Source: Streptomyces sp. WMMB303 (GTDB lineage Bacteria; Actinomycetota; Actinomycetes; Streptomycetales; Streptomycetaceae). From it: DNA of 52,167 nt. Below, one piece after another: positions 21,995-29,830 of this stretch (within the stretch, counting starts at the first letter, position 1; each line of letters opens with the position of its first letter). The notes under the pieces are model-generated. The model was not told the origin of the DNA and did not search any database. It saw nothing but the letters and a program-made list of their open reading frames with translations. The position numbers and the translations under genes were made by a program. Location of the stretch: the NCBI RefSeq assembly GCF_029351045.1, contig NZ_JARKIN010000004.1, forward strand, positions 1-52,167, in the 5' to 3' direction.

Positions 21995-24900
21995 ATGCTT
22001 TCGATCTCCGCTGGTAGCGACCCTCGGTACCTGACCAAGGAAGTCGGTCAGGGTGCCGAGCACTACTACCTGCGCAGCATCGGCGAGGCTGGCGAACCGC
22101 CCGGCTACTGGCTCGGCGCCGGCCTGGAGGAGCTGGGACTGTCGGGCGAGGTCGAGAACGAGGTTTTCGAGGACCTGTTCACCTCCTGGATCGACCCGCG
22201 CAAGCGGGACGAGATGTACGCCCAGCTCGACGCGATCCCCCACGAGCGGGGCACCGCGGAGTACGCCAAGGCGGAGAAGGCCATCCGCAAGGAAGCGACG
22301 CTGGGGAACCCGCCGAAGAGCTACGAGAAGGCGTTCGAGAAGCGCCTGGACGCGGCCCTGGAGAAGGCCCGGGAGCAGGCCCCGAGCGGCGAGCTGAGCC
22401 CTGAGCAGGCCAAGAGCATCGAGCTGTCGGTCCGCAAGGAGGCCCCGTCGGCGACGCTCTACTACGACCTGACGTTCTCCGCCCCGAAGTCGTGGTCGGT
22501 CTACCACGCCTCGCTGCAGGTCAAGGCGATGGAGGCGCGCGAGGCTGGCGACGAGGAGACGGCCGCGGAGTACAGCCGTCAGGCCGAACAGGTCTGGGAC
22601 TGCTGGAAGGAAGGCGTTCAGGCCGGGCTGCAGCACATGCAGGAGGAGGCGGGCTACTCGCGCGCCGGGCACCACGGCCAGGCCGTCGAGGGTCGGGCGG
22701 CCGGACGGTACGTGGATGCCCACGAGTTCATCGCCGGGGCGTTCGCACAGCACACGAGCCGCAACGACGACCCGCAGCTCCACGTGCACGTCCCCGTGCT
22801 GGCCAAGGTCAAGACCACGGACGTCGACCCGGTCACCGGGCAGGAGACGACGGTGTGGCGCTCCCTGGATGGCCGAGGGCTGTTCAAGCACAAGCAGGCC
22901 GCCGGGCACCTGTCGGAAATGGTCGCGGGCGAGGCACTCGAGCGCGTGATGGGCGTCCGCGTCGAGATGCGCCCCGACGGCAAGGCACGCGAGATCGTGG
23001 GCATCAGCCAGGAACAACGCGACCTGCACAGCAGCCGCCGACGGGGCATCGTCGAAGGCGTCGCCGAGCTGGCCAGGGCGTACGAGGAGACCCACGGCGT
23101 CGAACCGAGCGCCTACGTACTGGCCCGGATGTCGGAGTACGTCACCCTCGACCAGCGCAACGCCAAGAAGCACGACGCCACCAGCCGTGACCAACTGCTC
23201 CAGCGGTGGGAGACGACCACGCAGGACCGCTTCCGCGAGAGCCTCGCCGACGTCCCGGACCAAGTCGCCGAGCGCTCCGCCGTGCACCAGCTGCACCGCC
23301 CGGCCAGGTCCTTCGACCCGGAGGTCATCCAGCGCCGGGCAGTCGCCGCGGCGCAGGAGACGAAGCCGACCTGGACCCGCCCCGACCTGATCGTGGAGCT
23401 GACCAAGCAGCTGCCCGACACACTCGGCGGACTGGAGGCCCAGCAGGTAACCGCCCTGATCAACCAACTGGCCGACGACGCGCTCTCCCCCACCGCCGAC
23501 AACGGCGTGGTGTGCACCAAGGCCCCGGCCCTGGTCGAGATCCCGGCCGAGCTGCAGCGCCGCGACGGCTCGTTCGTCTACGAGCCCAACCCCTCGACCT
23601 GGGACCGGTACGCAACCGAGGAACATCTGCGCGTCGAGGAGCGGCTCCGCGCGTTCGCAGGCGAGCGCGGCGCCCCGACCGTGCCAAGGGAGCTGGTCGA
23701 GGACGTCATCCAGCGCCGCGGTCTCAAGGGAGCCCAGGCGGACTTCGTTCGGGGCGCAGCCACCTCGGGCCGCAGGGTCGACGTGCTGGTCGGCCCGGCC
23801 GGCGCGGGCAAGTCCTACAGCCTGGCCGCCCTCACCGAGCTGTGGGAATCCCACGCGGACCGGCAGGTCATCGGCCTGGCCAGCGGTCAGCGTGCCGCCG
23901 AAGTCCTGCGCGATGAGGGCATCGAGAACGTCACCAACATCGACATGCTCCTGCTGAAGAACAAGGCGCTCGCCGAGGGGAAGCACGTCCCTGACGCCGA
24001 GACCTACCGGATCCCGCAGGGAGCGCTGGTCATCCTCGACGAGAACGGGATGACCGACACCACGGACATCGACGCTGTTCGTGCGCTGATCGAGGCCAGC
24101 GGTGCGAAGTGCGTCCCGGCCGGCGACCCGTACCAGCTCCCTGCAGTCGGCGCGGGCGGCGTATTCGCCCAGTGGGTCGAGGAGGCCCCGGGCGTCCACA
24201 TCCTCGACGAGGTCCGCCGCTTCCGCGACGTCGACCCTGCCACCGGCGAGAAGGTCACACGGCAATGGGAGGCCGACGCCTCCCTCAAGCTGCGCACCGG
24301 CGACGCCGCCGCGCTGGAGCAGTACGAACTGCACAGCCGCTTCCGCGGCGGCTCCGCCGAGGAGATGACCGAACGCGCCTACCAGGCATGGCTGACCGAC
24401 CACCTCGACGGCAAGAACCCCCTGCTCATCGCCCAGGACAACGCCCAGGTCGCGGAGCTGTCCGCCCGTGTGCGTGCCGACCTGGTCCGCGCCGGGCAGG
24501 TCGCTGAGGACGGCGTGGTGCTGCGCACCGGCCGCGAGGAGCACGGCGTCGAGACCAAGGCAGGCGTGGGCGACCACATCCAGCTGCGCCGCAACGACCG
24601 GACGATCACCGCCGAGAACGGCGACTTCGCGGTCAACCGCACAGTCGCCGAGGTCACCGGGATCAGCGACAACGGGGCACTGATGGTGCAGCTGGAGGAC
24701 GGCGCCCGGATGCACCTGCCAGCCACGTACGTGCAGGAGCACGTCGAGCTGGCCTATGCCGCGACGGTGCACGGCGCCCAGGGCCGCACGGTCGGGGTCT
24801 GCCACTCCCTGGTCGATGAGACGACCAGCCGCGAGTCGCTGTACGTCATGCTCACTCGCGGCGAGGGCGGCAACTACGGATACGTCATCACCCACCGGCA

Positions 24901-26794
24901 GGGGGATGGCCTCAAGCACGAGGAGATCCCGGACCACCTCGCCACGCTCAGTTCGGCGCTGCAGCGCACCGGGCTGGAACAGACCGCGACGCGGACGATC
25001 GAGGCCGAGCTGGAGCGCCGCGAGCACCTCGCGGTCCTGGAGCCGACCTGGTCGGGAGTCAAGGACCAGCAGGCTGAGGAGAAGTACAGCCGGGCCCTCT
25101 ACCAGGCGCTGGGCGGCGAGGAGTATGAGCGGCTGCGCTCCGAGGAGTCGTACGGCAGCCTGATGCGGCTTGCCCGGCACGCCGAGGAGCAGGGGCACGA
25201 CGCCGAGGACCTGCTGGTGCGTACCGCCCGCTCCCGGGAACTGGAGAGCGCCGAGGACCACGCTGCGACCCTGCACTGGCGCCTGGAGCGGGCCGTCGAG
25301 GACGCCGAGCGCACCAAGGTCCGCGGTGAGGAGGCGGAGCAGCGGGCGGCGGTGGTCGAGCAGCAGCAGAAGGTCACCGCAGCGATCGAGGCCGGGATCG
25401 AGGCCGGACAGACGGACCCGAGCGACCCGCAGCAGGATGTCGACCTCCACCTCCAGCAGCTGATGGCCCAGACAGAAGCCTTCGCTGTGAACGTGGAAGT
25501 CCTCCACGCTGGCCAGGACATCGAGGTCGCCCAGCGGCAGGCCGATGAGCGCGACGCCGAGTGGGAGGCCATGGACTCCTACGCCTCCCGCACCCCGGAC
25601 ATGCCGGGTGACCTGGGCCGGTTCATGACCGAGTGGGCGGCCGAGATGGACCAGCGCGTCGAGCGACTCGGACAGAGCGTTGCCGAGGACCAGCCCGCGT
25701 GGGCGATCGAGCGGCTGGGCCCGGTGCCCGAGGACCCGACCGCGCGCGCCGACTGGGAGCTGCGGGCCGGCCGGGTAGAGCGGTACCGCGAGGCTCACGG
25801 CCACAACGACGAGCGCAACGCCATCGGTCAGCAGCCGCCCCGCGGATCGGTCGAGGCCCGCGCCGACTGGGAGCGAGCACGCCGGGCACTGGGGGTCGAC
25901 GAGCGGGAGGCGGACATCGCGCGTGCGTCCGACGAGACGCTCCGGCAGATGATCGAGCGTGCGGACCGGGAGGAGAGCTGGGCCCCGCCCTATGTCGCCG
26001 ACGACATGCAGAAGGCCCTCGCCTCCGAGCGGGACTTCGCCGACCAGGCAGTGCAGATGGAGCTGCGTGCCCGGGAGATGGCGGAGCGGGACGCCGCCCA
26101 GCACGAAGACCGCCTCACCGAGACGATGCACACCTACGCCACGGCGACCGGCTACAACGACCATCAGCAGGCCCTCGCACAGGTGATGGCGCTGCAGCAG
26201 GCCCCCACTCTTCAGGCGCAGATCGAGCCGAGCGAGAGGGTGGCGGAGACCCTGGACCGGGCCCAGACCAGCCGCGACATCGCCGAGACGATGGGCGAGA
26301 GGGCGCACACGTACCAGGAGATCCACGAGACCCGCGAACGGTGGGCCGAGGAGACGCAGGTCGTGCGCGACGAGGCCGACCTCGCCCGCACGGAGCTGGA
26401 CCACCGGGTGCCGGAGTCCGAGGTCAATGCCCCCGAGGCCGCCGGCGCTGAAGAGATCTCCCCCCTCGCGGACCAGCAGACGTCGGTCGAGGAGGAGATG
26501 GCTCAGGCTCTGGAGCAGGCCCGTGCCGCCCAGCAGGTGCTCGAACAGCGCGCCCAGGAGCGCGAACAGGCCGCCGAGCAGCAGCGCGAGTCCGAGCTGG
26601 AGCCCCAGAGCGAGGAAGCCGACCGCGCTCGCCGCGATGCGGGAATCGACTTCGAGGCCGAGCACGAGAGGCCGGGCCCGGAGCGGGCCGGGCACGATCA
26701 GGACATCGAAGCCGCCGTCCCCGAACCAGCGACGCCGGCGCCCGCGCCTCCGCCTCCGCCAATGCCCGAGATGGACCGCGACATCGACATGTAG
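21995..26794 (+). CDS. MOB-F conjugative relaxase-helicase (TrwC/TraI type)
   Basis: 1599 residues from ATG 21995, chosen because MLSISAGSDPRYL is the usual relaxase beginning; ATG 21938 adds 19 residues. The relaxase domain has Tyr 12 and Tyr 24-25 as nicking candidates and the metal-binding His triad HTSRNDDPQLHVHV near 253-264. A RecD-like helicase follows: Walker A GPAGAGKS near 600, Walker B VILDENGM near 680 (usual DEAGM), and AATVHGAQG near 920 with LYVMLTRG. Residues 1000-1590 are mostly charged coiled coil, ending MDRDIDM. It should nick oriT, bind the 5' end and unwind the transferred strand. A perfect hairpin (26800-26823) follows. Confidence 0.95.
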   Translation: MLSISAGSDPRYLTKEVGQGAEHYYLRSIGEAGEPPGYWLGAGLEELGLSGEVENEVFEDLFTSWIDPRKRDEMYAQLDAIPHERGTAEYAKAEKAIRKEATLGNPPKSYEKAFEKRLDAALEKAREQAPSGELSPEQAKSIELSVRKEAPSATLYYDLTFSAPKSWSVYHASLQVKAMEAREAGDEETAAEYSRQAEQVWDCWKEGVQAGLQHMQEEAGYSRAGHHGQAVEGRAAGRYVDAHEFIAGAFAQHTSRNDDPQLHVHVPVLAKVKTTDVDPVTGQETTVWRSLDGRGLFKHKQAAGHLSEMVAGEALERVMGVRVEMRPDGKAREIVGISQEQRDLHSSRRRGIVEGVAELARAYEETHGVEPSAYVLARMSEYVTLDQRNAKKHDATSRDQLLQRWETTTQDRFRESLADVPDQVAERSAVHQLHRPARSFDPEVIQRRAVAAAQETKPTWTRPDLIVELTKQLPDTLGGLEAQQVTALINQLADDALSPTADNGVVCTKAPALVEIPAELQRRDGSFVYEPNPSTWDRYATEEHLRVEERLRAFAGERGAPTVPRELVEDVIQRRGLKGAQADFVRGAATSGRRVDVLVGPAGAGKSYSLAALTELWESHADRQVIGLASGQRAAEVLRDEGIENVTNIDMLLLKNKALAEGKHVPDAETYRIPQGALVILDENGMTDTTDIDAVRALIEASGAKCVPAGDPYQLPAVGAGGVFAQWVEEAPGVHILDEVRRFRDVDPATGEKVTRQWEADASLKLRTGDAAALEQYELHSRFRGGSAEEMTERAYQAWLTDHLDGKNPLLIAQDNAQVAELSARVRADLVRAGQVAEDGVVLRTGREEHGVETKAGVGDHIQLRRNDRTITAENGDFAVNRTVAEVTGISDNGALMVQLEDGARMHLPATYVQEHVELAYAATVHGAQGRTVGVCHSLVDETTSRESLYVMLTRGEGGNYGYVITHRQGDGLKHEEIPDHLATLSSALQRTGLEQTATRTIEAELERREHLAVLEPTWSGVKDQQAEEKYSRALYQALGGEEYERLRSEESYGSLMRLARHAEEQGHDAEDLLVRTARSRELESAEDHAATLHWRLERAVEDAERTKVRGEEAEQRAAVVEQQQKVTAAIEAGIEAGQTDPSDPQQDVDLHLQQLMAQTEAFAVNVEVLHAGQDIEVAQRQADERDAEWEAMDSYASRTPDMPGDLGRFMTEWAAEMDQRVERLGQSVAEDQPAWAIERLGPVPEDPTARADWELRAGRVERYREAHGHNDERNAIGQQPPRGSVEARADWERARRALGVDEREADIARASDETLRQMIERADREESWAPPYVADDMQKALASERDFADQAVQMELRAREMAERDAAQHEDRLTETMHTYATATGYNDHQQALAQVMALQQAPTLQAQIEPSERVAETLDRAQTSRDIAETMGERAHTYQEIHETRERWAEETQVVRDEADLARTELDHRVPESEVNAPEAAGAEEISPLADQQTSVEEEMAQALEQARAAQQVLEQRAQEREQAAEQQRESELEPQSEEADRARRDAGIDFEAEHERPGPERAGHDQDIEAAVPEPATPAPAPPPPPMPEMDRDIDM

Positions 26795-26799
26795 CCGGA

Positions 26800-26823
26800 G
26801 GCCAGCGGGATGTCCCGCTGGCC
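26800..26823 (+). terminator. 11-bp hairpin after the relaxase gene
   Basis: GGCCAGCGGGA (26800-26810) pairs with TCCCGCTGGCC (26813-26823); it begins six bases after the stop codon. Confidence 0.75.
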
Positions 26824-26872
26824 TCTCTGCTGCGTTCTGTGCCGTGTCTGCGCCGCCCGCTACCGTGCTGGC

Positions 26873-27334
26873 ATGACTGAAGCGTGGTGGAGAGACCCGG
26901 CAGGGCTTCCCCCGGAGTGGGAACGGTCTTCCTCCAAGGGCGCCTCGACCGGGGCCACGGGGCAGGAGCTGCCGGAGGGTGTGACCCGCTCGCGGGACGA
27001 AGTGCAGACGCTGCGGGACGATGCTCTCGCCTCGCTGCCCCTCGACCCGGTGGAAGTCCGCGTCTCCTGGTGCTCCCCCCGCGGCCTGGCCAGCGGGCTG
27101 GAAGGGATCATCGACACCACCAGGTGGCTGCTGGGCGAGCGGGAGGCAGCCCCCATCTCGGTGGAGAGCCACCCGTACCCGCGCCTGCCGGTCAAGTCGG
27201 TCAGGCTGCACGCCCAGGACGCCGTCTTCGAGCACAAGTGGCCCGGGGTATCCGAGTGGTATGCCGGTGGGGTGAAGCGCACCGTGGAATGGGCCATGGG
27301 ATTCTCCACCGCTGAGCGTCCGATCTCCGAGTAG
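26873..27334 (+). CDS. hypothetical protein, 153 aa, next to the relaxase
   Basis: ATG 26873 has no ribosome site, but TACCGT at 26861-26866 lies six bases upstream, so the message is probably leaderless. The sequence is soluble, with a Trp-rich start (MTEAWWRDPAGLPPEWE) and segments VEVRVSWCSPRGLASGLEGI and VEWAMGFSTAERPIS. No family recognised. It lies between the relaxase and ParA-like genes, so a transfer or maintenance role is plausible. Confidence 0.65.
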   Translation: MTEAWWRDPAGLPPEWERSSSKGASTGATGQELPEGVTRSRDEVQTLRDDALASLPLDPVEVRVSWCSPRGLASGLEGIIDTTRWLLGEREAAPISVESHPYPRLPVKSVRLHAQDAVFEHKWPGVSEWYAGGVKRTVEWAMGFSTAERPISE

Positions 27335-27422
27335 GGCCTGGGCCGGACTGCAGCGGAGTGGCGGAGTCGGCGCCGTGGGCGTGTGGATGTATTGATCTCG
27401 GCTGTGCCCATAGGCTCCGGCC

Positions 27423-28091
27423 ATGCTCATCGCGAACATGTCGCCCCGCACGACGGGCAAGACCACCGACACCGGGTGGCTGTCGCACGCCCTGCTGGAG
27501 GACGAGGAAGGCTACGACGTCGTCGGGTACGACGCCGACCACAGCAAGCAGTTCTGGAGCTGGAGCCAGCCGGAGAAGGGAAACTTCGCTTTCCCCGTGC
27601 ACCTGCGGGCGTCCGCCAAGTTCCACCAGGAGGTCGTGCCGCCCACGGGCAAGGGCATCGCGATGGTGGACTGCGGGCACACCGAGAACCACATCTTCAT
27701 CGCGGACTCCATTCTCCGCGTCGCCGACCTGGTGATCCTGCACATGTCGCCGACCTCTGGCGACTGGGAGCGGATCTGCGAGCCGGAGACCGCCAAGCCC
27801 TTCAAGGACATCCTGGCGAGCAGCGCCCCGCTGAGGGCCACCGGCAAGAAGCCCGAGACATGGGTGTTGCTCAACCGCACCGTGGCGAACGCGTCCTCGA
27901 CCGGCTACTACCGCGAGGAGATGGCCAAGGAGGGGTACGAGGTGTTCACCACGGTCATCCCGCGTACCGAACGCTTCGGCGACTCGATGGGCGCCCCCGT
28001 GGAGGGGGCCGCCAAGACGGCGTTCGGCGCTCTGGTGACGGAGATGAAGAAGCGCGGGCTGCTGCCCGGCGGCCGGGAGGTCGGTCGGTGA
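27423..28091 (+). CDS. ParA-like partition ATPase
   Basis: 222 residues from ATG 27423; TAGGCT at 27411-27416 is six bases upstream (leaderless). The P-loop reads SPRTTGKTT at residues 7-15, so the signature first Lys of the deviant Walker A motif appears as Arg. A second motif VVGYDADHS gives the Walker A-prime Asp, and AMVDCGHTEN near 80 is Walker B. The product is short, like small plasmid ParA proteins without an N-terminal HTH. It overlaps the next gene by GTGA, forming a par pair. It probably moves or positions the plasmid using the palindromes downstream. Confidence 0.75.
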   Translation: MLIANMSPRTTGKTTDTGWLSHALLEDEEGYDVVGYDADHSKQFWSWSQPEKGNFAFPVHLRASAKFHQEVVPPTGKGIAMVDCGHTENHIFIADSILRVADLVILHMSPTSGDWERICEPETAKPFKDILASSAPLRATGKKPETWVLLNRTVANASSTGYYREEMAKEGYEVFTTVIPRTERFGDSMGAPVEGAAKTAFGALVTEMKKRGLLPGGREVGR

Positions 28092-29074
28092 GCCCTTCCC
28101 AAAAGGAGATCCGAGCACGGCGCGCTGCCGCAGCCGAGGCACGCCGACAGGCCGAGTCCGCGCCCGAAGCGCCAGCAGTCCCGGGCCCGGCAGGGGAAAG
28201 AACTCCGAAGGCGTCCGCCGCCGTGCCGGAGCCCTACCGCCCCCAGCCCTTCACTCCGGACCTGATCCCCGAGCCCGTCGAGGTCGAAGCCGAAGGCGCA
28301 CTGACGCCCGAGGAGGTCGACACCCTGGGGCACTGTGAAGCGGCGTTCGCCAACGGCACCCGGGCTGAGTGGATGAAGTGGAAGGCCGCGCACGTCGTTC
28401 GCTCCCGGCGCCTGCACCGCGACGGCGGCCGGACGTGGGCGGACTACTGCCAGGACCAGTTCGGTGAGTCGGAGTCGGAGGTCAACCGGCGCATTCAGCA
28501 GTGGCCGCTACTCAGGGCCATCGCCGAGCAGCAGGACCGGCCCCGCTCGATTCCCGACTCCCACGTGCAGCAGCTGCTGCCGATGGTCGAGCAGCACGGG
28601 CGGGACATCACCGCTCGCGCGTACGTCGCGCTGCGGGTGTGGGCCGCCGAGCGCCGCCACCGCGTGACGGCCGGTGTGGTCGACGGACTGGTCGAGCTGG
28701 CCCGGAGTGCCGAGTCGCCGGCGCTGACGACCGCGAACACTTTTCAGCAGGCGATCGAGGCGAAGCCGAAGCGGGCGAAGAAGGCGTCCGCAGAGCCCCG
28801 GGAAGGGGCGCTGAGGACTGACAGTCGCCCAAATTCGGGTGACTCCGCAGCCCCCGCGGGCAAGGCTGACGAGACGGTGGTCGACGCCGAGATCGTCCAG
28901 GACGAACTCCCGGAGGACCGCCGGGCCGGCCAGATGCGCGATGTGCTGCAGGAGCTGCTGGCCGCGAGCGAAGAGGGCGGGCTGGAGGACGTCCCCACCG
29001 GGACGCTGAAGGAGATCAGCGCGGCGGCTCTGTCCATCGCGCAGCTGGCCGACGAGGTTCTCCAGAGCCGGTAG
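28088..29074 (+). CDS. putative ParB-type centromere-binding protein
   Basis: 328 residues from GTG 28088, overlapping the ParA-like stop. A basic Ala-rich N terminus precedes a helical core (about 95-220; TRAEWMKWKAAHVVRSRRLH, TWADYCQDQFGESESEVNRRIQQW) that looks like a helix-turn-helix DNA-binding region. A Lys-rich linker and an acidic C-terminal helix likely for dimerisation follow. It lacks the canonical ParB box I would recognise, so the assignment rests on the ParA partner and on parS-like palindromes inside (28824-28843) and just after (29088-29119) the gene. Confidence 0.6.
   Translation: MSPSQKEIRARRAAAAEARRQAESAPEAPAVPGPAGERTPKASAAVPEPYRPQPFTPDLIPEPVEVEAEGALTPEEVDTLGHCEAAFANGTRAEWMKWKAAHVVRSRRLHRDGGRTWADYCQDQFGESESEVNRRIQQWPLLRAIAEQQDRPRSIPDSHVQQLLPMVEQHGRDITARAYVALRVWAAERRHRVTAGVVDGLVELARSAESPALTTANTFQQAIEAKPKRAKKASAEPREGALRTDSRPNSGDSAAPAGKADETVVDAEIVQDELPEDRRAGQMRDVLQELLAASEEGGLEDVPTGTLKEISAAALSIAQLADEVLQSR
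28824..28843. promoter_or_regulatory. imperfect parS-like palindrome inside the parB-like gene
   Basis: GTCGCCCAAATTCGGGTGAC matches the perfect site at 29094-29113 at 18 of 20 bases. It is placed within coding sequence, which argues for a protein-binding role. Confidence 0.55.
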
Positions 29075-29087
29075 CCGGCGCACACGA

Positions 29088-29119
29088 GAGGGGGTCACCC
29101 AAATTTGGGTGACCCCCTC
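29088..29119. promoter_or_regulatory. 32-bp perfect palindrome, parS or terminator candidate
   Basis: Arms 29088-29103 and 29104-29119 are perfect complements with no spacer; the core is GTCACCCAAATTTGGGTGAC. It lies between convergent stops (29074 and 29135), so it could terminate both. The second copy in the neighbouring gene favours a centromere role. Confidence 0.65.
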
Positions 29120-29134
29120 GCTCCGTGCTCAGGA

Positions 29135-29830
29135 TCAGGTGTCGTCGCCTTCCGGCTCGCGGCGCCGAGCGATGTCCTTCTCTACACGTTCGAAGAACCG
29201 GTGGTCGACGAAGTCGCTCTCAGTGAAGGGCGGCGGCGGCGGATTCTCGTTCTCCATCGTCGGCTGCACCGGAACGGGAACCGGGTGCCGGGGCTTCGGG
29301 AGCCCGTCCCGAGGCATGCCGCAGGTGCTCAGCTCCTTCTCCAGGACTTTCTCGACATGGGGCCACCAGCGCGCGTGCCACTCGGAGACGCGGGTCGGAG
29401 GCGCCTTGTCCTCGTAGGACCACTCGTAGTTCCGCCACAGGGCCGTCAGCTCGATCACGAGCCGCTTGTGCAGGTACCAGCAGGGCCGCCACACCGGCCG
29501 GGCGTAGATGGGCCACAAAGTGTTCTGGCACCACTCGGTCAGTCCGTCCCACAGCTCCCGGGCCTGATCCTGGTCCAGGTCGTCGGTCCAGTTCGGGGTG
29601 GTGCCCGGCCATTCCGGCGGCGGCTCTTCTTCGGGGTCGGCCATGAGCTGGCCGACGGCTTCGACCACGGCGGCCAGCGACTCCTTGAGCTGGCCGACCT
29701 TCGTGTCGAGACCCTCCAGAGTGGCCGGGAGGTTCTCATCCTCCAGGGTCTGGAGACGGCCGCGGACAGCGGACAGATCGCCCGTCAGCCGCAGCAGCAT
29801 CTCCATCGGGTCGAGTTTCATCTCCGCCAT
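29135..29830 (-). CDS. DUF4913 protein
   Basis: 231 residues from ATG 29830, starting directly after the coupling-protein stop (TAA-ATG). A short coiled coil (about 20-62) is followed by a DUF4913-type domain: LWDGLTEWCQNTLWPIYAR, RPCWYLHKRLVIELTALWRNYEW and VSEWHARWWPHVEKVL, with conserved Trp, Cys and His. DUF4913 genes commonly accompany actinobacterial conjugation clusters and their role is not known. A Pro-rich stretch (NENPPPPPF) precedes the C terminus. Confidence 0.85.
   Translation of the reverse strand: MAEMKLDPMEMLLRLTGDLSAVRGRLQTLEDENLPATLEGLDTKVGQLKESLAAVVEAVGQLMADPEEEPPPEWPGTTPNWTDDLDQDQARELWDGLTEWCQNTLWPIYARPVWRPCWYLHKRLVIELTALWRNYEWSYEDKAPPTRVSEWHARWWPHVEKVLEKELSTCGMPRDGLPKPRHPVPVPVQPTMENENPPPPPFTESDFVDHRFFERVEKDIARRREPEGDDT

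Noticed and set aside
21980..27472. 1830-codon open frame on the minus strand opposite the relaxase gene
   Set aside because: It is the antisense shadow of a very GC-rich gene; the plus strand carries clear relaxase and helicase motifs and the minus frame has none.
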